A stretch of 64,000 nucleotides of DNA from Nitrosomonas sp. Nm84 (lineage in GTDB: Bacteria; Pseudomonadota; Gammaproteobacteria; Burkholderiales; Nitrosomonadaceae). A model generated the notes under the pieces. That model was not told where the DNA came from and ran no database searches. It saw only the letters and a list, made by a program, of their open reading frames with translations. The stretch covers positions 1-64,000 of the forward strand of contig NZ_QJJP01000008.1 of the NCBI RefSeq assembly GCF_003201565.1. Reading direction: 5' to 3'. The first letter of the stretch is position 1; each line of letters starts with the position of its first letter. Positions 18,060-28,581 of this stretch are shown one piece after another. A program made the translations under genes and the position numbers.

Positions 18060-20861
18060 ATGACTGATTATAAGAAAACCCTTAATTTACTCGACACACC
18101 ATTTCCGATGCGTGGCAATCTCGCCAGCCGCGAACCCGGCATGCTGAAAGCCTGGCAAGAAAAAAATCTATATCAGAAAATCCGCTCTGCCAGCAAAGGA
18201 CGCCCCAAATTCATCTTGCATGACGGCCCACCTTATGCCAATGGCGACATCCATATCGGTCACGCGGTCAACAAAATTCTCAAAGATATCATCATCAAAA
18301 GCAAAACACTTGCGGGTTTCGATGCACCATATGTCCCGGGCTGGGATTGCCATGGTTTACCCATCGAGCATCAGATCGAGAAAAAACACGGCAAACATTT
18401 ACCTGCCGATAAAGTGCGCGAGCTTTGCCGAGCTTTTGCCAAAGAGCAGGTAGAACGCCAGAAAGCTGATTTTATTCGCCTGGGTGTGCTGGGCGACTGG
18501 GATAATTCTTATCTCACGATGGATTTCAAAACAGAAGCCGGCATTATCCGTGCTCTGGGAAAAATTTATCAGAATGGCTATCTGTATCAGGGTCAGAAGC
18601 CGGTCAACTGGTGTATTGACTGCGGCTCAGCACTGGCTGAAGCGGAAGTGGAATATGAAGACAAAACTTCGCCCGCCATTGATGTCGGTTTTACCGTGCA
18701 ATCGTCCGAATACCAATCGCTCAGCGATGCCTTTGGTGTCGTCATCCCTGCAAATATTCCAACCTATGCGATTATTTGGACTACTACGCCATGGACCTTG
18801 CCCGCCAACCAAGCAGTCAGCGTTCATCCGGATTTTGATTATGAACTGATAAAAACAACACGCGGCTGGCTGATCCTCGCCGCCGAACTGAAACAAGCCT
18901 GTTTGGAACGCTACGACTTAACGGGTGAAACACTGGCGACATGCAAAGGCCAAGCGTTGGAACACTTGCTGTTGCAGCATCCATTTGAACCACGCACGGT
19001 CAAAATCATCTGCGGCAAACATGTCACGCTGGAAGCCGGTACAGGTCTTGTGCATACGGCGCCAGCGCATGGTCTGGATGACTATTTTGTCGGGCAGCAG
19101 TATGGTTTGCCGAGCGAAAGCCCGGTGGATGGCAATGGTAAATTTACTGCCAATACGCCTTTGGTTGGCGGGCTTTCCGTGTGGAAAGCCAACGATGTGG
19201 TCATTGACACACTCAAAACCGGCGGACATCTGTTTTGTCTAAAAAAAATCGATCATAGCTACCCGCATTGCTGGCGGCACAAAACACCGATTATTTTTCG
19301 CGCCACGCCGCAGTGGTTCATCGGCATGAATCTACATAACACAACTGCAACAACGACACAGAAAAAGAACCTGCGCGACTTAGCCATGCAAGCTGTCGAA
19401 TCCACCGCATTTTACCCGGCATGGGGTAGAGCCCGCCTGGAAGCGATGATCAACAATCGCCCGGATTGGTGCGTTTCACGCCAACGCAACTGGGGTGTGC
19501 CGATGGCGCTTTTTGTGCATAAAGAAACCCATGCACCGCATCCACGATCGCTTGAATTGCTCGAGCAAGTCGCGCAAAAAGTAGAGCAGCAAGGCATCGA
19601 AGCTTGGTTTGCACTGGATGCCGCAGAAATGCTCGGCGCAGAAGCCAGCGATTATAAAAAGCTGACCGATACGCTGGATGTCTGGTTTGACTCCGGCACC
19701 ACGCACGACACCGTGGTCAAAGCGGATGCGCAGCTCAAATTCCCGGCCGATCTGTATCTGGAAGGTTCCGATCAGCATCGCGGCTGGTTCCAATCTTCAC
19801 TGCTAACCGGTTGCGCCATCGATGGTCGCGCACCCTACGATGCACTGCTTACACATGGATTTGTCGTCGATGGTACCGGCCATAAAATGAGTAAATCCAA
19901 GGGCAACGTCATCGCGCCGCAAAAAGTGATGGATACCTCCGGCGCCGATATTTTGCGTTTGTGGGTCGCTTCAACCGATTATTCCGGCGAACTCTCCATT
20001 TCCGAAGAAATCCTTAAGCGCGTGGTCGAAAGTTATCGCCGCATCCGCAATACGCTGCGTTTCTTACTGGCCAATCTGATGGATTTTAATCCGCAAACAG
20101 ACCTGGTTAACGTCACCGACCTGCTAGAAATCGATCGCTACATGCTGGCATTTACTGCAACATTCCAGCAAGATTTAATCCAAAGCTATCAGCGTTATGA
20201 GTTCCATCAAGTAGTGCATCAATTGCATAATTACTGCTCTGAAGATTTAGGCGGCTTCTATCTGGACATTCTCAAAGATCGTCTGTACACAGCGGCAGCC
20301 AAAGGTTTACCGCGTCGCTCGGCACAAACTGTGCTATATCATATTGCGCACAGTCTGGTGCGCCTGTTTGCGCCGATCTTGAGCTTTACTTCGGAAGAAG
20401 TCTGGGAGCATCTGACTGGTGATACCGAAAGTAGCGTATTACTCCATCAATGGCATACCTTCCCATCGCAACCGAATACCGGGTTATTGCAACAACGCTG
20501 GGCAAAAATACGTACGTTGCGCTCACACGTGCTGAAAAAACTGGAAGAATCCCGAGCGCAGGGGGAAATCGGCTCATCACTGGCGGCAGCGGTCGAAATA
20601 CGCACCAATAGCGATGACTTTACCCTGCTCAATGCGCTGGGTGATGATTTACGTTTTGTGCTGATTGTCTCTGCAGTCACGCTGATTCAAGTCAGCGATC
20701 CGCAGCAGGAAGGTATTTCCGTGACATCCAGCACACACGCAAAATGCGAACGCTGCTGGCATTACCGCCAAGATGTTGGGCATCATGCGGAACACGCCAC
20801 GTTGTGTGAACGCTGCGTCACCAATCTTTATGGTCGTGGTGAAGTGCGACACTATGCGTAA
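18060..20861 (+). CDS. ileS: Isoleucyl-tRNA synthetase
   Basis: The 933-residue class I synthetase charges tRNA-Ile. The HIGH motif is at 65-68 (NGDIHIGH) and KMSKS at 609-613. An editing (CP1) domain lies between them, with [16 protein letters not shown] near 240-255. The C-terminal zinc finger has CERCW and CERCV near residues 896-920. Length and domain order are those of the bacterial type-1 enzyme. It lies between ribF and lspA. Confidence 0.97.
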   Translation: MTDYKKTLNLLDTPFPMRGNLASREPGMLKAWQEKNLYQKIRSASKGRPKFILHDGPPYANGDIHIGHAVNKILKDIIIKSKTLAGFDAPYVPGWDCHGLPIEHQIEKKHGKHLPADKVRELCRAFAKEQVERQKADFIRLGVLGDWDNSYLTMDFKTEAGIIRALGKIYQNGYLYQGQKPVNWCIDCGSALAEAEVEYEDKTSPAIDVGFTVQSSEYQSLSDAFGVVIPANIPTYAIIWTTTPWTLPANQAVSVHPDFDYELIKTTRGWLILAAELKQACLERYDLTGETLATCKGQALEHLLLQHPFEPRTVKIICGKHVTLEAGTGLVHTAPAHGLDDYFVGQQYGLPSESPVDGNGKFTANTPLVGGLSVWKANDVVIDTLKTGGHLFCLKKIDHSYPHCWRHKTPIIFRATPQWFIGMNLHNTTATTTQKKNLRDLAMQAVESTAFYPAWGRARLEAMINNRPDWCVSRQRNWGVPMALFVHKETHAPHPRSLELLEQVAQKVEQQGIEAWFALDAAEMLGAEASDYKKLTDTLDVWFDSGTTHDTVVKADAQLKFPADLYLEGSDQHRGWFQSSLLTGCAIDGRAPYDALLTHGFVVDGTGHKMSKSKGNVIAPQKVMDTSGADILRLWVASTDYSGELSISEEILKRVVESYRRIRNTLRFLLANLMDFNPQTDLVNVTDLLEIDRYMLAFTATFQQDLIQSYQRYEFHQVVHQLHNYCSEDLGGFYLDILKDRLYTAAAKGLPRRSAQTVLYHIAHSLVRLFAPILSFTSEEVWEHLTGDTESSVLLHQWHTFPSQPNTGLLQQRWAKIRTLRSHVLKKLEESRAQGEIGSSLAAAVEIRTNSDDFTLLNALGDDLRFVLIVSAVTLIQVSDPQQEGISVTSSTHAKCERCWHYRQDVGHHAEHATLCERCVTNLYGRGEVRHYA

Positions 20862-20894
20862 CACTCGACTATCATTTACCGGAAACTTTTCACT

Positions 20895-21386
20895 ATGAAG
20901 CTTTACATCAGCCTGAGCATTGCTTTGATTGTTCTGACATTAGACCTTGCCAGCAAGTACTGGGTGGAATCCGCATTGGAATTCGGCCAAAAAATCCCGT
21001 TGACCGGTTTCTTTAACCTCGTGCTGACTTACAATCCCGGCGCCGCGTTTAGTTTTCTGAGTGAGGAATCCGGTTGGCAGCGCTGGTTCCTGAGCGGCAT
21101 TGCAGGCAGTGCCGCTGTGCTGATTATCTATCTGCTCAATAAATACCGACATGAAAAACTATTCTGTTTCTCATTAAGTTTCATTTTGGGCGGTGCGTTG
21201 GGCAATTTATACGACCGCATCACACTGGGTCATGTGGTCGATTTTCTGGACTTCTACATCGGCGATAGTCATTGGCCAGCGTTCAATATTGCCGATTCCG
21301 CCATTTTTATCGGCGCTGCACTGATGATTTACGACAGTTTCCAGCGCAAGGAAGAACCACAGCATTCCGGGAAAAAAAACAAATAA
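20895..21386 (+). CDS. lspA: Lipoprotein signal peptidase (signal peptidase II)
   Basis: The 163-residue inner-membrane aspartyl protease cleaves prolipoprotein signal peptides after lipidation. Four hydrophobic helices, the YNPGAAFSFL block (46-55) and the two catalytic aspartates (Asp116 in GHVVDF, Asp134 in FNIADS) are present. It is the third gene of the ribF-ileS-lspA operon, 33 bp after ileS. Likely substrates within the window are the small lipoproteins at 21414 and 44831. Confidence 0.96.
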   Translation: MKLYISLSIALIVLTLDLASKYWVESALEFGQKIPLTGFFNLVLTYNPGAAFSFLSEESGWQRWFLSGIAGSAAVLIIYLLNKYRHEKLFCFSLSFILGGALGNLYDRITLGHVVDFLDFYIGDSHWPAFNIADSAIFIGAALMIYDSFQRKEEPQHSGKKNK

Positions 21387-21413
21387 TTTGCAATTACAGT
21401 CAAACCAGGATGC

Positions 21414-21596
21414 TTACTTGCTTGATTTCTTTTTATCTGCTTCCTTAGTGATCGGATTTTGTAGCGTATAGCCTTCTTTTTTCATTTGATATCCACCATA
21501 AGCACCCGCCCCGGCAGCCGCCAGCATCCAACAACCGGACAGCGAGGGCAGTATCGTCAGCAAAGTAACCGCACCCGCTATCTGTTTTCTCCTCAT
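21414..21596 (-). CDS. Small lipoprotein
   Basis: The 60-residue product has a basic N-terminus, a hydrophobic core and the lipobox LSGC, so it should be lipidated at Cys22. The mature part begins with a glycine/alanine-rich stretch (AAAGAGAYGGYQ) and ends in a lysine-rich tail. I start at the ATG 21596, which has AGGGA upstream; the longer frame would hide the signal peptide. The function is unknown. It converges with lspA. Confidence 0.7.
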   Translation of the reverse strand: MRRKQIAGAVTLLTILPSLSGCWMLAAAGAGAYGGYQMKKEGYTLQNPITKEADKKKSSK

Positions 21597-21621
21597 AGTC
21601 GATCCCTGTACAAAATAATCG

Positions 21622-22203
21622 TTAAATACTTTGTGCGCGTTTGCGGCGTGCGACAAAACCCAGCAATCCCAGTCCGACTAACAGCATCGCGTAGCTCTCA
21701 GGTTCGGGGACGGCGGCGGTGAAGGTGAAGTGGTCATAGGCAAATCCAGATGCGGTCGAAGAATCATCCAAGTAGATACTCGTCACATGCGAAAATGCGG
21801 TCAGATCAACCAGACCATTGGCAGAATTACCAACCGTACCCAGTAACACAGCACCGTTATACACATTGACGTCAAAGTGATCACCGTCATCCCGACCGGA
21901 TGCCACAAACTGGAGGCCATTGACTGCAGTGGTAAAATCAACTTTCATGTCTGCTTGACAAGTGAATCCGCCGGACAACGCACAAATCTCATGGTCGATA
22001 TTCGCGGCACCTACGAAGATGTCGGCACCAAAGGATGTTATCGTCGCTTGCGGTAGTACCAGAACAGTATTGTTTTGGGTTCCCGGTGAAAGTACGCTGA
22101 AGTCAAGCGTGTCTGCTGATGCGCTTGCTGATGCCAGTACCAAGCCGACCGCTGCGATCGTTGTGGATTTATTTTCTAATGCGCTACATATCATTTTTCT
22201 CAT
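21622..22203 (-). CDS. PEP-CTERM sorting-domain exported protein
   Basis: The 193-residue protein has an N-terminal signal peptide ending near ASASADT. A beta-rich domain follows, and the C-terminal sorting tag is VPEPESYAML, then a hydrophobic helix and an RRKR cluster. This PEP-CTERM tag is recognised by an exosortase, which must be encoded elsewhere in the genome. Such proteins are usually linked to exopolysaccharide or biofilm matrix. The central domain was not assigned. GGGAG lies about 12 bases before the ATG. Confidence 0.9.
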   Translation of the reverse strand: MRKMICSALENKSTTIAAVGLVLASASASADTLDFSVLSPGTQNNTVLVLPQATITSFGADIFVGAANIDHEICALSGGFTCQADMKVDFTTAVNGLQFVASGRDDGDHFDVNVYNGAVLLGTVGNSANGLVDLTAFSHVTSIYLDDSSTASGFAYDHFTFTAAVPEPESYAMLLVGLGLLGFVARRKRAQSI

Positions 22204-22457
22204 CTTATTCTATGCTCCCAAAAATATTCATATCTTCGCGTTATCAATCAATAACGATCCATCGTAATTGGATACTAATCGACAATACGGTGCTTTTTTA
22301 AATCATACCAACACAAATACAGCTATATAATCAATTATTTGCTACTGCCAAATAAAGTCAGAGACTTTTCCAAACATTTACTCAAATCCCATCAATAACC
22401 AATGATTGTACGGTACACCGCATAGTAAGAAAATAATATAGGAGAATTCTCTTTATC

Positions 22458-22597
22458 ATGAGAAATATCTACCAGTACATTCATCCTTGTTGTCAATAGC
22501 CATTGCCACAACCGTCAGCAATGCGGTTACTAAAGCGCATGGGTTAGAAACAAAGCACCCACCGAGAAGTTTCTGTCATACCTCTAGCAGCCGTTGA
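22458..22597 (+). pseudogene. 5' remnant of an exported-protein gene cut off at a MITE fragment
   Basis: A good ribosome site (ATAGGAGAA) precedes an ATG at 22458. The frame stops after 13 codons. A one-base shift near 22480 restores a typical signal-peptide sequence (SSLLSIAIATTVSNAV, then TKAHG) that stays open to 22597. From 22585 the DNA matches the end of the MITE-like repeat. The gene therefore carries a frameshift and lost everything after the first 45 or so codons. Confidence 0.5.
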
Positions 22598-22609
22598 AAA
22601 ACTATCTGC
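22585..22609 (+). repeat. MITE-like element fragment, copy D
   Basis: The sequence TAGCAGCCGTTGAAAAAC followed by TATCTGC matches the left end of the element at 45219. The rest of the element is missing; unrelated sequence follows. Confidence 0.65.
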
Positions 22610-22652
22610 TAAGAGTACACGCCGGCGTATAGTATTTTCCGAGCGTTCTTTC

Positions 22653-23585
22653 TCAATGAGCAGCTTCAAGCACGCCCGCATAGTGCGGCATACCATTTTC
22701 ATCTAATTTTGCACGATGAATCTTCCAGGTAATTTGCATATCCGCAGAAAAAACCAATTCCAAGACCCATCCCGCCGTTGCATCACCTTCTTCAAAACCA
22801 TTAAAAATAAAATTACCCAAGCTATAAAATATAGGCTTACCTTTGTACCATTCGATGTTCTGCGTCACGTGCGGATGACCTCCCACAATGGCATCTGCGC
22901 CGGCATCGATCATCCGACGAGCCAATTTGCTTTGACGCGAAGATGCCATTTTTTCATACTCCCAGCCCCAATGTGGGTAAACAATGACAATATCGGCCTT
23001 GTATTTAGTCCTGGCACGCTGAATATCATACGACACGTAATCATCATCACTCCATGCAATCCCGGCGCGATCATCCAATGCTTCAAAACTTCTAGGAAAA
23101 ATTTCGCTATAACCGAGAATTGCAATTCTCCTGCCTTTGATTTCGATCAGCAGCGGCTCATGGGCTGATCGGATATCGCGACCACCGCCGAAATAAGCAA
23201 CGCCACCACGATCCAACAAATCCAGCATATCCGAGAAAGCCAGCGGCCCGTAGTCGCCGCTGTGATTATTGGCCAGTGACACCGCACTAAAATATTTTCT
23301 CAGCAACGGGATCACTCTGGGGTGTGCTCTGAATGTGTATGACTTTGCCTCCGGTACGCCTTGCTCGCTGATCACACACTCGAGATTGCCAATTTTAATA
23401 TCTGCGCTTTCAAATAGCTCATCAAATGCAGCCAACGGATCATGTCCTTTCCTGATCATCTCTCCCGGCATTTCACCCAGCATCACATCACCGACAAAAA
23501 GCATTCGAATCGCTCGTTCTTCCGAATGAGCAGGACTGCTAAACAGTACTAGCAATAAACAAATATACAATGTTCTTATCAACAT
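22653..23585 (-). CDS. Exported CapA-like metallophosphatase
   Basis: The 310-residue protein has a signal peptide (hydrophobic 5-17, then SPAHSEE) and a CapA/PgsA domain of the calcineurin-like metallophosphoesterase fold. Metal-ligand blocks are visible: FVGDVMLGE near 29-38, GNLECVISE near 67-75, SLANNHSGD near 103-111 and GGHPHVTQ near 234-241. CapA proteins take part in poly-gamma-glutamate or capsule metabolism, but single genes like this one are widespread without capB/capC. It has AGGGGA upstream and lies 10 bp after the small exported-protein gene, suggesting one transcript. Confidence 0.87.
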   Translation of the reverse strand: MLIRTLYICLLLVLFSSPAHSEERAIRMLFVGDVMLGEMPGEMIRKGHDPLAAFDELFESADIKIGNLECVISEQGVPEAKSYTFRAHPRVIPLLRKYFSAVSLANNHSGDYGPLAFSDMLDLLDRGGVAYFGGGRDIRSAHEPLLIEIKGRRIAILGYSEIFPRSFEALDDRAGIAWSDDDYVSYDIQRARTKYKADIVIVYPHWGWEYEKMASSRQSKLARRMIDAGADAIVGGHPHVTQNIEWYKGKPIFYSLGNFIFNGFEEGDATAGWVLELVFSADMQITWKIHRAKLDENGMPHYAGVLEAAH

Positions 23586-23595
23586 AAGTCCCCTT

Positions 23596-23973
23596 TCAGC
23601 GACAAACTGATCGACATTGGTACAAGAGCTCGCGCTCCACTTTGGCAGAATAAACTTTATTTAACCCAAATCCTTGCTCATATTGACCACACGTGGTCTT
23701 ATCCACACGATATTCTGCTGCGTGTAATAAAACATATCGATCTTTGGCGTAATGATAAACAAAAGTTTTCAATTTATTTGCGCCCAGTAAATAATGCGCT
23801 GAGAACCTGAAATTTCCCGGCAAATCAATCTTGGCTGTCTCATAGGGATCAAAACTGGCGGCTGGTTTCAGCGATGTGACTGCACTTGCATATTCAACTT
23901 CGCAAATCAGATCAATCGCATAAACCACCGTGGGAAAAACACATAAAAGTACCGCAACGATGATATTCATCAT
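23596..23973 (-). CDS. Exported hypothetical protein with disulfide-type cysteines
   Basis: The 125-residue product has an N-terminal signal peptide (hydrophobic residues 3-18, cleavage near VYAID) and a small beta-rich mature part. The mature region has four cysteines (in LICEV, TTCGQ and the final QCRSVCR), suggesting disulfides in the periplasm. I do not recognise the family. It is upstream of and probably cotranscribed with the CapA-like gene. A second in-frame ATG follows immediately. Confidence 0.55.
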   Translation of the reverse strand: MMNIIVAVLLCVFPTVVYAIDLICEVEYASAVTSLKPAASFDPYETAKIDLPGNFRFSAHYLLGANKLKTFVYHYAKDRYVLLHAAEYRVDKTTCGQYEQGFGLNKVYSAKVERELLYQCRSVCR

Positions 23974-24125
23974 GAGAATTCGTTATCCTAGTGTTGTACT
24001 AGCAAGCTAAGTTGAAAAACACAATTAACAGCCGTGTATTACTAATATACACCGCATATCATCCGCGCTTCAGGCACTTTTTCCAGTGCTACAATTATGC
24101 TATAACCATGACAGGAGATGCTCAT

Positions 24126-24505
24126 ATGAATCGTAACCCCGTTGGATGGTTTGAAATTTACGTGCAAGACATAGATCGGGCCAAGCGTTTTTATGAATCG
24201 GTTTTCCAGGTTAAGCTCGAACGCCTAAACAGCCCCACAGAAATGAACATAGAATTGTGGAGTTTTCCGATGATCAAGGATCAAATGGGCGCATCTGGCG
24301 CATTGGTCAAGATGGCGGATGGCCCATCCGGCGGAAATGCTGTATTGGTGTACTTTACCTGTGCAGATTGCGCTGTCGAGGCAGCTCGCGCCACGGCTTC
24401 CGGCGGGCAGATAGTGCGGACAAAATGTCCATTGGACAATATGGCTTTATCGCTTTGCTCCGAGATACTGAAGACAATATGGTTGGTCTGCACTCCATGC
24501 GATAG
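24126..24505 (+). pseudogene. VOC/glyoxalase-like protein gene with a frameshift
   Basis: From the ATG 24126, which has an AGGAG site upstream, the frame encodes a typical vicinal-oxygen-chelate domain beginning NPVGWFEIYVQDIDRAKRFYE. At about residue 99 the reading changes: in frame it runs on to 24542 with an unrelated Cys-rich tail. The minus-one frame from the AAAATG at 24422 reads MSIGQYGFIALLRDTEDN and ends at 24505 with VGLHSMR, the family's normal end. Adding one A to the A4 run would restore the gene. This is either a true recent frameshift or a sequencing or assembly error in a short homopolymer. Confidence 0.8.
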
Positions 24506-24766
24506 TACGAAGTCGTATAAAAGCAACCCCCGCTGCACGTAAATGAGATATTAAGTTTATTATAACCTGCTGATTTGTTAAAAACCCTGCCACGGCTGCA
24601 TTCAGGCACTTTAGCAATTGCTTTGGTATCCATTTGATCCACATCGGCAAACGCAGCCTGCCCTCCAATGATGCGAATAAACTTCGTGATGTGTAAAAAA
24701 CCTACGGCGTTGATTCTTAAGATCCCTCATCATATTCGAAATGACAAATGAGGTTATTCAGAGACT

Positions 24767-26971
24767 TCATTGGGTATCGGACACATCCTGTAAAGAAAAA
24801 ATCATCCCCGCCAGCGGCGGCAGCGTAATCGTCATCGAATCGGCAAACCCCATCCAGGGTATGTGCACGCTGGTAATATTGCCTAAATTGCCGACATTAC
24901 TGCCACCGTAGTAGGTTGAATCACTGTTGAACAGCTCATGATAAGTCCCCGCAACTGGAACGCCGATGCGGTAACCAATGCGCGGCACCGGGGTGAAGTT
25001 GAGAACCGCCAGCACAAAAGAACCATCTTTGGCGCGCCGCACGTAGCTGATCACCGAATGATCGACATCCTGACAGTCGATCCAGTGAAATCCTTCCGAT
25101 ACAAAGTCGAGTTGATGCAAGGCCGGGATATGCTTGTAGTAATGATTCAAATCACGGTGTGCAGCCTCGATCCCGGAATGCTGTTTTTGTCCGAGCAAGT
25201 ACCAGTCCAGCTCGTGGTTGATGCGCCACTCCCGCTGCTGGGCAAATTCATTGCCCATGAAGTTGAGCTTCTTGCCCGGCCACGTCATCTGATATACCAG
25301 CAGCAGGCGCACATTGGCAAATTTCTGCCACGCATCGCCGGGCATTTTGTTCCAAAGCGAGCCTTTACCATGCACCACTTCGTCATGTGAAAACGGCAGC
25401 ACAAAGTTTTCGCTATACGCATAGAGCTGGCTGAATGTCAGTTGATCCTGGTGATAACGCCGATGCACGGGGTCTTGCCGCATATAGGTCAGGGTGTCGT
25501 GCATCCAACCCATGTTCCATTTCATCGAAAATCCCAGACCGCCGACATAGGTCGGGCGCGATACGCCCGGCCAGGCGGTGGATTCTTCGGCCAGTGTCAG
25601 TGCGCCGGGAAATTCGGCGTGCGCCATGATATTCAGCTCACGCAAGAATTCGATCGCTTCCAGATTCTCGCGTCCCCCATACTTATTGGGCAACCACTCC
25701 CCTTCCTTGCGCGAATAATCCAGATACAGCATGGAAGCCACCGCATCAACGCGCAATCCGTCCAGGTGAAACTCGGACAGCCAGTAATGCGCACTGGACA
25801 GCAGAAATGATTTCACTTCGTTGCGGCCGTAATTGAAGATGTATGTGCCCCAGTCCTGGTGAAATCCAAGACGCGGATCTTCATGTTCATACAATGCCGT
25901 GCCGTCAAAACGCGCCAAAGCAAACGTATCCTGCGGAAAATGCGCGGGCACCCAATCCAGAATCACGCCAATTCCCGCCTGATGGCAGCTATCCACAAAG
26001 AAGCGGAAATCATCGGATGAGCCGTAACGGCGGGTGACGGCAAAATAGCCGGTGGTCTGATAACCCCAGGATTCGTCCAGCGGGTGTTCCGAAATGGGCA
26101 TCAATTCGATATGCGTATAGCCCATTTCCAGCACATAGGATAGCAGATGATCAGCGAGTTCCCGGTATGTGTAAAAACGCCCGTCCGGATGCCGCTTCCA
26201 CGATCCGGCGTGAACTTCAAGTACATTCAACGGTGCGTGCAACCAATCCCAGTTAGCGCGACTCATCATCCACGTTGCATCGTGCCAATTATAGCGGCCA
26301 CCCGCAGGCGTCAGCGCCGCCGTGTTGGGACGCAGTTCGTAGTGATTGGCATAGGGATCCGTTTTAAGCAGAATTTCCCCGCTGTTGCGGTTGCGGATTT
26401 CATATTTATACAGTGTATCCGGCGGCAATTCCGGAATGAACAGTTCCCACACGCCGCTGGCGTGGTGCACTTTCATCGGATACACTCTTCCATCCCAATG
26501 ATTGAAATCACCGACGACACTGACACGCCCGGCATTTGGCGCCCATACCGAAAAACGCATGCCGTCGACACCGGCATTGTTGGCAGGTTGCGCACCCAGC
26601 ATGCGATAGGCTTGCCACAACTTACCTTCATTGAACAGGTGCAAATCATGGCCAGAAATTTGCGGCGCAAAAGCATACGGGTCATACGTTTCATAGACAG
26701 TATGTCGCGTGCCTTGCTGTTCGATCCGCAATCGGTATGGCATGTCGGGCGGAGATTCTCCGCGCCATTCGAATACTCCATGCGGATGGATGCGCTGCAT
26801 CGGTTCAAAACCGACAGTCGTTCTGATCCATACATGTGCATCATCGGGACGAAATACCCGCACCAAGGTTTGCCCCTGTTCCTGGTGCAAACCCAAATAC
26901 GAAAATGGATCATGTAGTCGCGCATGCAGCAAAGCTTCTTGCAATGGATTGATTGTACGGATAGTAATCAC
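24767..26971 (-). CDS. glgB: 1,4-alpha-glucan branching enzyme
   Basis: The 734-residue GH13 enzyme introduces alpha-1,6 branches into glycogen. The N-terminal carbohydrate-binding modules (about 20-200) precede the catalytic barrel. Active-site blocks are [13 protein letters not shown] (nucleophile Asp near 415), [11 protein letters not shown] (Glu near 468) and FSHDEVVHG. Length is normal. Translation seems to begin at a GTG (26971), since no in-frame ATG precedes [11 protein letters not shown]. It is divergent from glgC with about 250 bp between, so two promoters are expected there. Confidence 0.96.
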   Translation of the reverse strand: MITIRTINPLQEALLHARLHDPFSYLGLHQEQGQTLVRVFRPDDAHVWIRTTVGFEPMQRIHPHGVFEWRGESPPDMPYRLRIEQQGTRHTVYETYDPYAFAPQISGHDLHLFNEGKLWQAYRMLGAQPANNAGVDGMRFSVWAPNAGRVSVVGDFNHWDGRVYPMKVHHASGVWELFIPELPPDTLYKYEIRNRNSGEILLKTDPYANHYELRPNTAALTPAGGRYNWHDATWMMSRANWDWLHAPLNVLEVHAGSWKRHPDGRFYTYRELADHLLSYVLEMGYTHIELMPISEHPLDESWGYQTTGYFAVTRRYGSSDDFRFFVDSCHQAGIGVILDWVPAHFPQDTFALARFDGTALYEHEDPRLGFHQDWGTYIFNYGRNEVKSFLLSSAHYWLSEFHLDGLRVDAVASMLYLDYSRKEGEWLPNKYGGRENLEAIEFLRELNIMAHAEFPGALTLAEESTAWPGVSRPTYVGGLGFSMKWNMGWMHDTLTYMRQDPVHRRYHQDQLTFSQLYAYSENFVLPFSHDEVVHGKGSLWNKMPGDAWQKFANVRLLLVYQMTWPGKKLNFMGNEFAQQREWRINHELDWYLLGQKQHSGIEAAHRDLNHYYKHIPALHQLDFVSEGFHWIDCQDVDHSVISYVRRAKDGSFVLAVLNFTPVPRIGYRIGVPVAGTYHELFNSDSTYYGGSNVGNLGNITSVHIPWMGFADSMTITLPPLAGMIFSLQDVSDTQ

Positions 26972-27221
26972 ATCGAATCTTGGAAATTAAAACGGTTTAA
27001 GTGGAATCGTCCGGATAACGCAACGTAGAAAGCGTAGAGATTATCACGTGAATGGTAAAAACGAAAATAAGCTCCCCAAATACTCACCCAGTTTTGCCGG
27101 ATATTCGCTATCAATACACATGAAAAAACCATTAGCAAGCGTAATTAAACGTAAAGCGATCTGTAAGAAAATGCCATAATGCGATAACATGCTCACATGA
27201 ATCGTGAAAGGTACAATCACT

Positions 27222-28547
27222 ATGGATAGCAATAAAGAACCTATATATGCCAGTGAATCTGAAGCGGAACACGAAACCTGCACACGCTTTCACAGCAATA
27301 TCACGCACAATACACTCGCACTGATACTGGCGGGAGGACGTGGCAGCCGTTTGCATCAATTGACGGATTGGCGCGCAAAACCGGCAGTGCCGTTTGGTGG
27401 AAAATTCCGCATTATTGATTTTCCGCTCTCCAATTGCGTCAACTCGGGTATGCGGCGTATTGGCGTTGTGACGCAATACAAGGCACAGAGTTTGATTCGT
27501 CATATCCAGCGTGGCTGGAGTTTTCTCGATGGACGTTTCAAAGAATTTGTCGAACTGCTACCCGCGCAGCAACGAACCGCCGATGAAACATGGTATCAAG
27601 GTACCGCTGATGCGGTATTCCAGAATATCGACATATTGCAGCGCCACGACGCCGAATATGTATTGATTCTGGGTGGCGATCATATTTACAAAATGGATTA
27701 CAGCAAGCTGCTGGCCGAACATGTCGAGAAAGCAGCTGACATGACGGTAGCATGCCTGGAAGTTGCGGTAGAGGAAGCCGGCGCTTTTGGCGTCATGGGC
27801 GTCAATGATGCTTGGCAAATCACCAGCTTTGCCGAAAAACCGGATAACCCGATACCGATACCCGGTCAGCCGGGAAAAGCGTTAGTCAGCATGGGAATCT
27901 ATGTGTTTAATGCCAAATTTCTCTATGAGCAACTCCTTCGCGACCATCTAGTCAATGATTCGTCACATGATTTTGGCAAAGATTTGATTCCTTACTTGGT
28001 ACCCCACTATCGCGTATTTGCGCATCGATTCATGAATAGTTGCGTCAATATGGCTTCAGGAATACCGTATTGGCGCGATGTAGGAACCGTGGATGCCTAT
28101 TGGGAAGCCAATTTAGACTTGATCAACGTGACACCGCAGCTCAATCTGTACGATGAAAATTGGCCGATCTGGACACATCAGGAGCAATTACCTCCGGCTA
28201 AATTCATTTTCGATGATGTGGATCGTCGTGGTCAGGCGCTGGATTCGTCCGTATCCGGAGGTTGCATTATCAGTGGCGCCACCGTGCGTGGTTCGCTGCT
28301 GTTTTCCAATGTAAAAGTCAACAGCTATAGCACTGTGGACGATTCGGTCATATTGCCCAATGTCGTGATTGGCAGGCGTGCGCGCCTACGACGCGTGGTG
28401 GTGGAAAAACAATGCGTGATCCCTGAGGGATTGGTAGTGGGCTATGATGCAGCAGCGGATCGCAAACGATTCTATGTAACTGAAAAAGGCATCACATTGA
28501 TTACACCGGAAATGTTAGGGCATAGCATTCACCGTGTTGCGCGTTAA
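27222..28547 (+). CDS. glgC: Glucose-1-phosphate adenylyltransferase (ADP-glucose pyrophosphorylase)
   Basis: The 441-residue enzyme makes ADP-glucose from ATP and glucose-1-phosphate and is the control point of glycogen synthesis. The nucleotidyltransferase domain has [24 protein letters not shown] near residues 32-55. The sugar-phosphate-binding FAEKPDNP block is near 204, and a C-terminal left-handed beta-helix carries [12 protein letters not shown] prefer the ATG 27222 with GAAAGG upstream; a GTG at 27204 is in frame. It is the first gene of glgC-GH57-GH57-pgi-glgA. Confidence 0.96.
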   Translation: MDSNKEPIYASESEAEHETCTRFHSNITHNTLALILAGGRGSRLHQLTDWRAKPAVPFGGKFRIIDFPLSNCVNSGMRRIGVVTQYKAQSLIRHIQRGWSFLDGRFKEFVELLPAQQRTADETWYQGTADAVFQNIDILQRHDAEYVLILGGDHIYKMDYSKLLAEHVEKAADMTVACLEVAVEEAGAFGVMGVNDAWQITSFAEKPDNPIPIPGQPGKALVSMGIYVFNAKFLYEQLLRDHLVNDSSHDFGKDLIPYLVPHYRVFAHRFMNSCVNMASGIPYWRDVGTVDAYWEANLDLINVTPQLNLYDENWPIWTHQEQLPPAKFIFDDVDRRGQALDSSVSGGCIISGATVRGSLLFSNVKVNSYSTVDDSVILPNVVIGRRARLRRVVVEKQCVIPEGLVVGYDAAADRKRFYVTEKGITLITPEMLGHSIHRVAR

Positions 28548-28581
28548 CAATAAAAATTTTTATAAGTAGTATCATTTTGAA

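Noticed and set aside
24543..24766. Minus-strand frames behind the VOC gene
   Set aside because: Two overlapping frames look faintly protein-like but have no start site or recognised domain.
26147..26917. 256-residue open frame on the plus strand
   Set aside because: It is antisense to glgB and has no recognisable domain.
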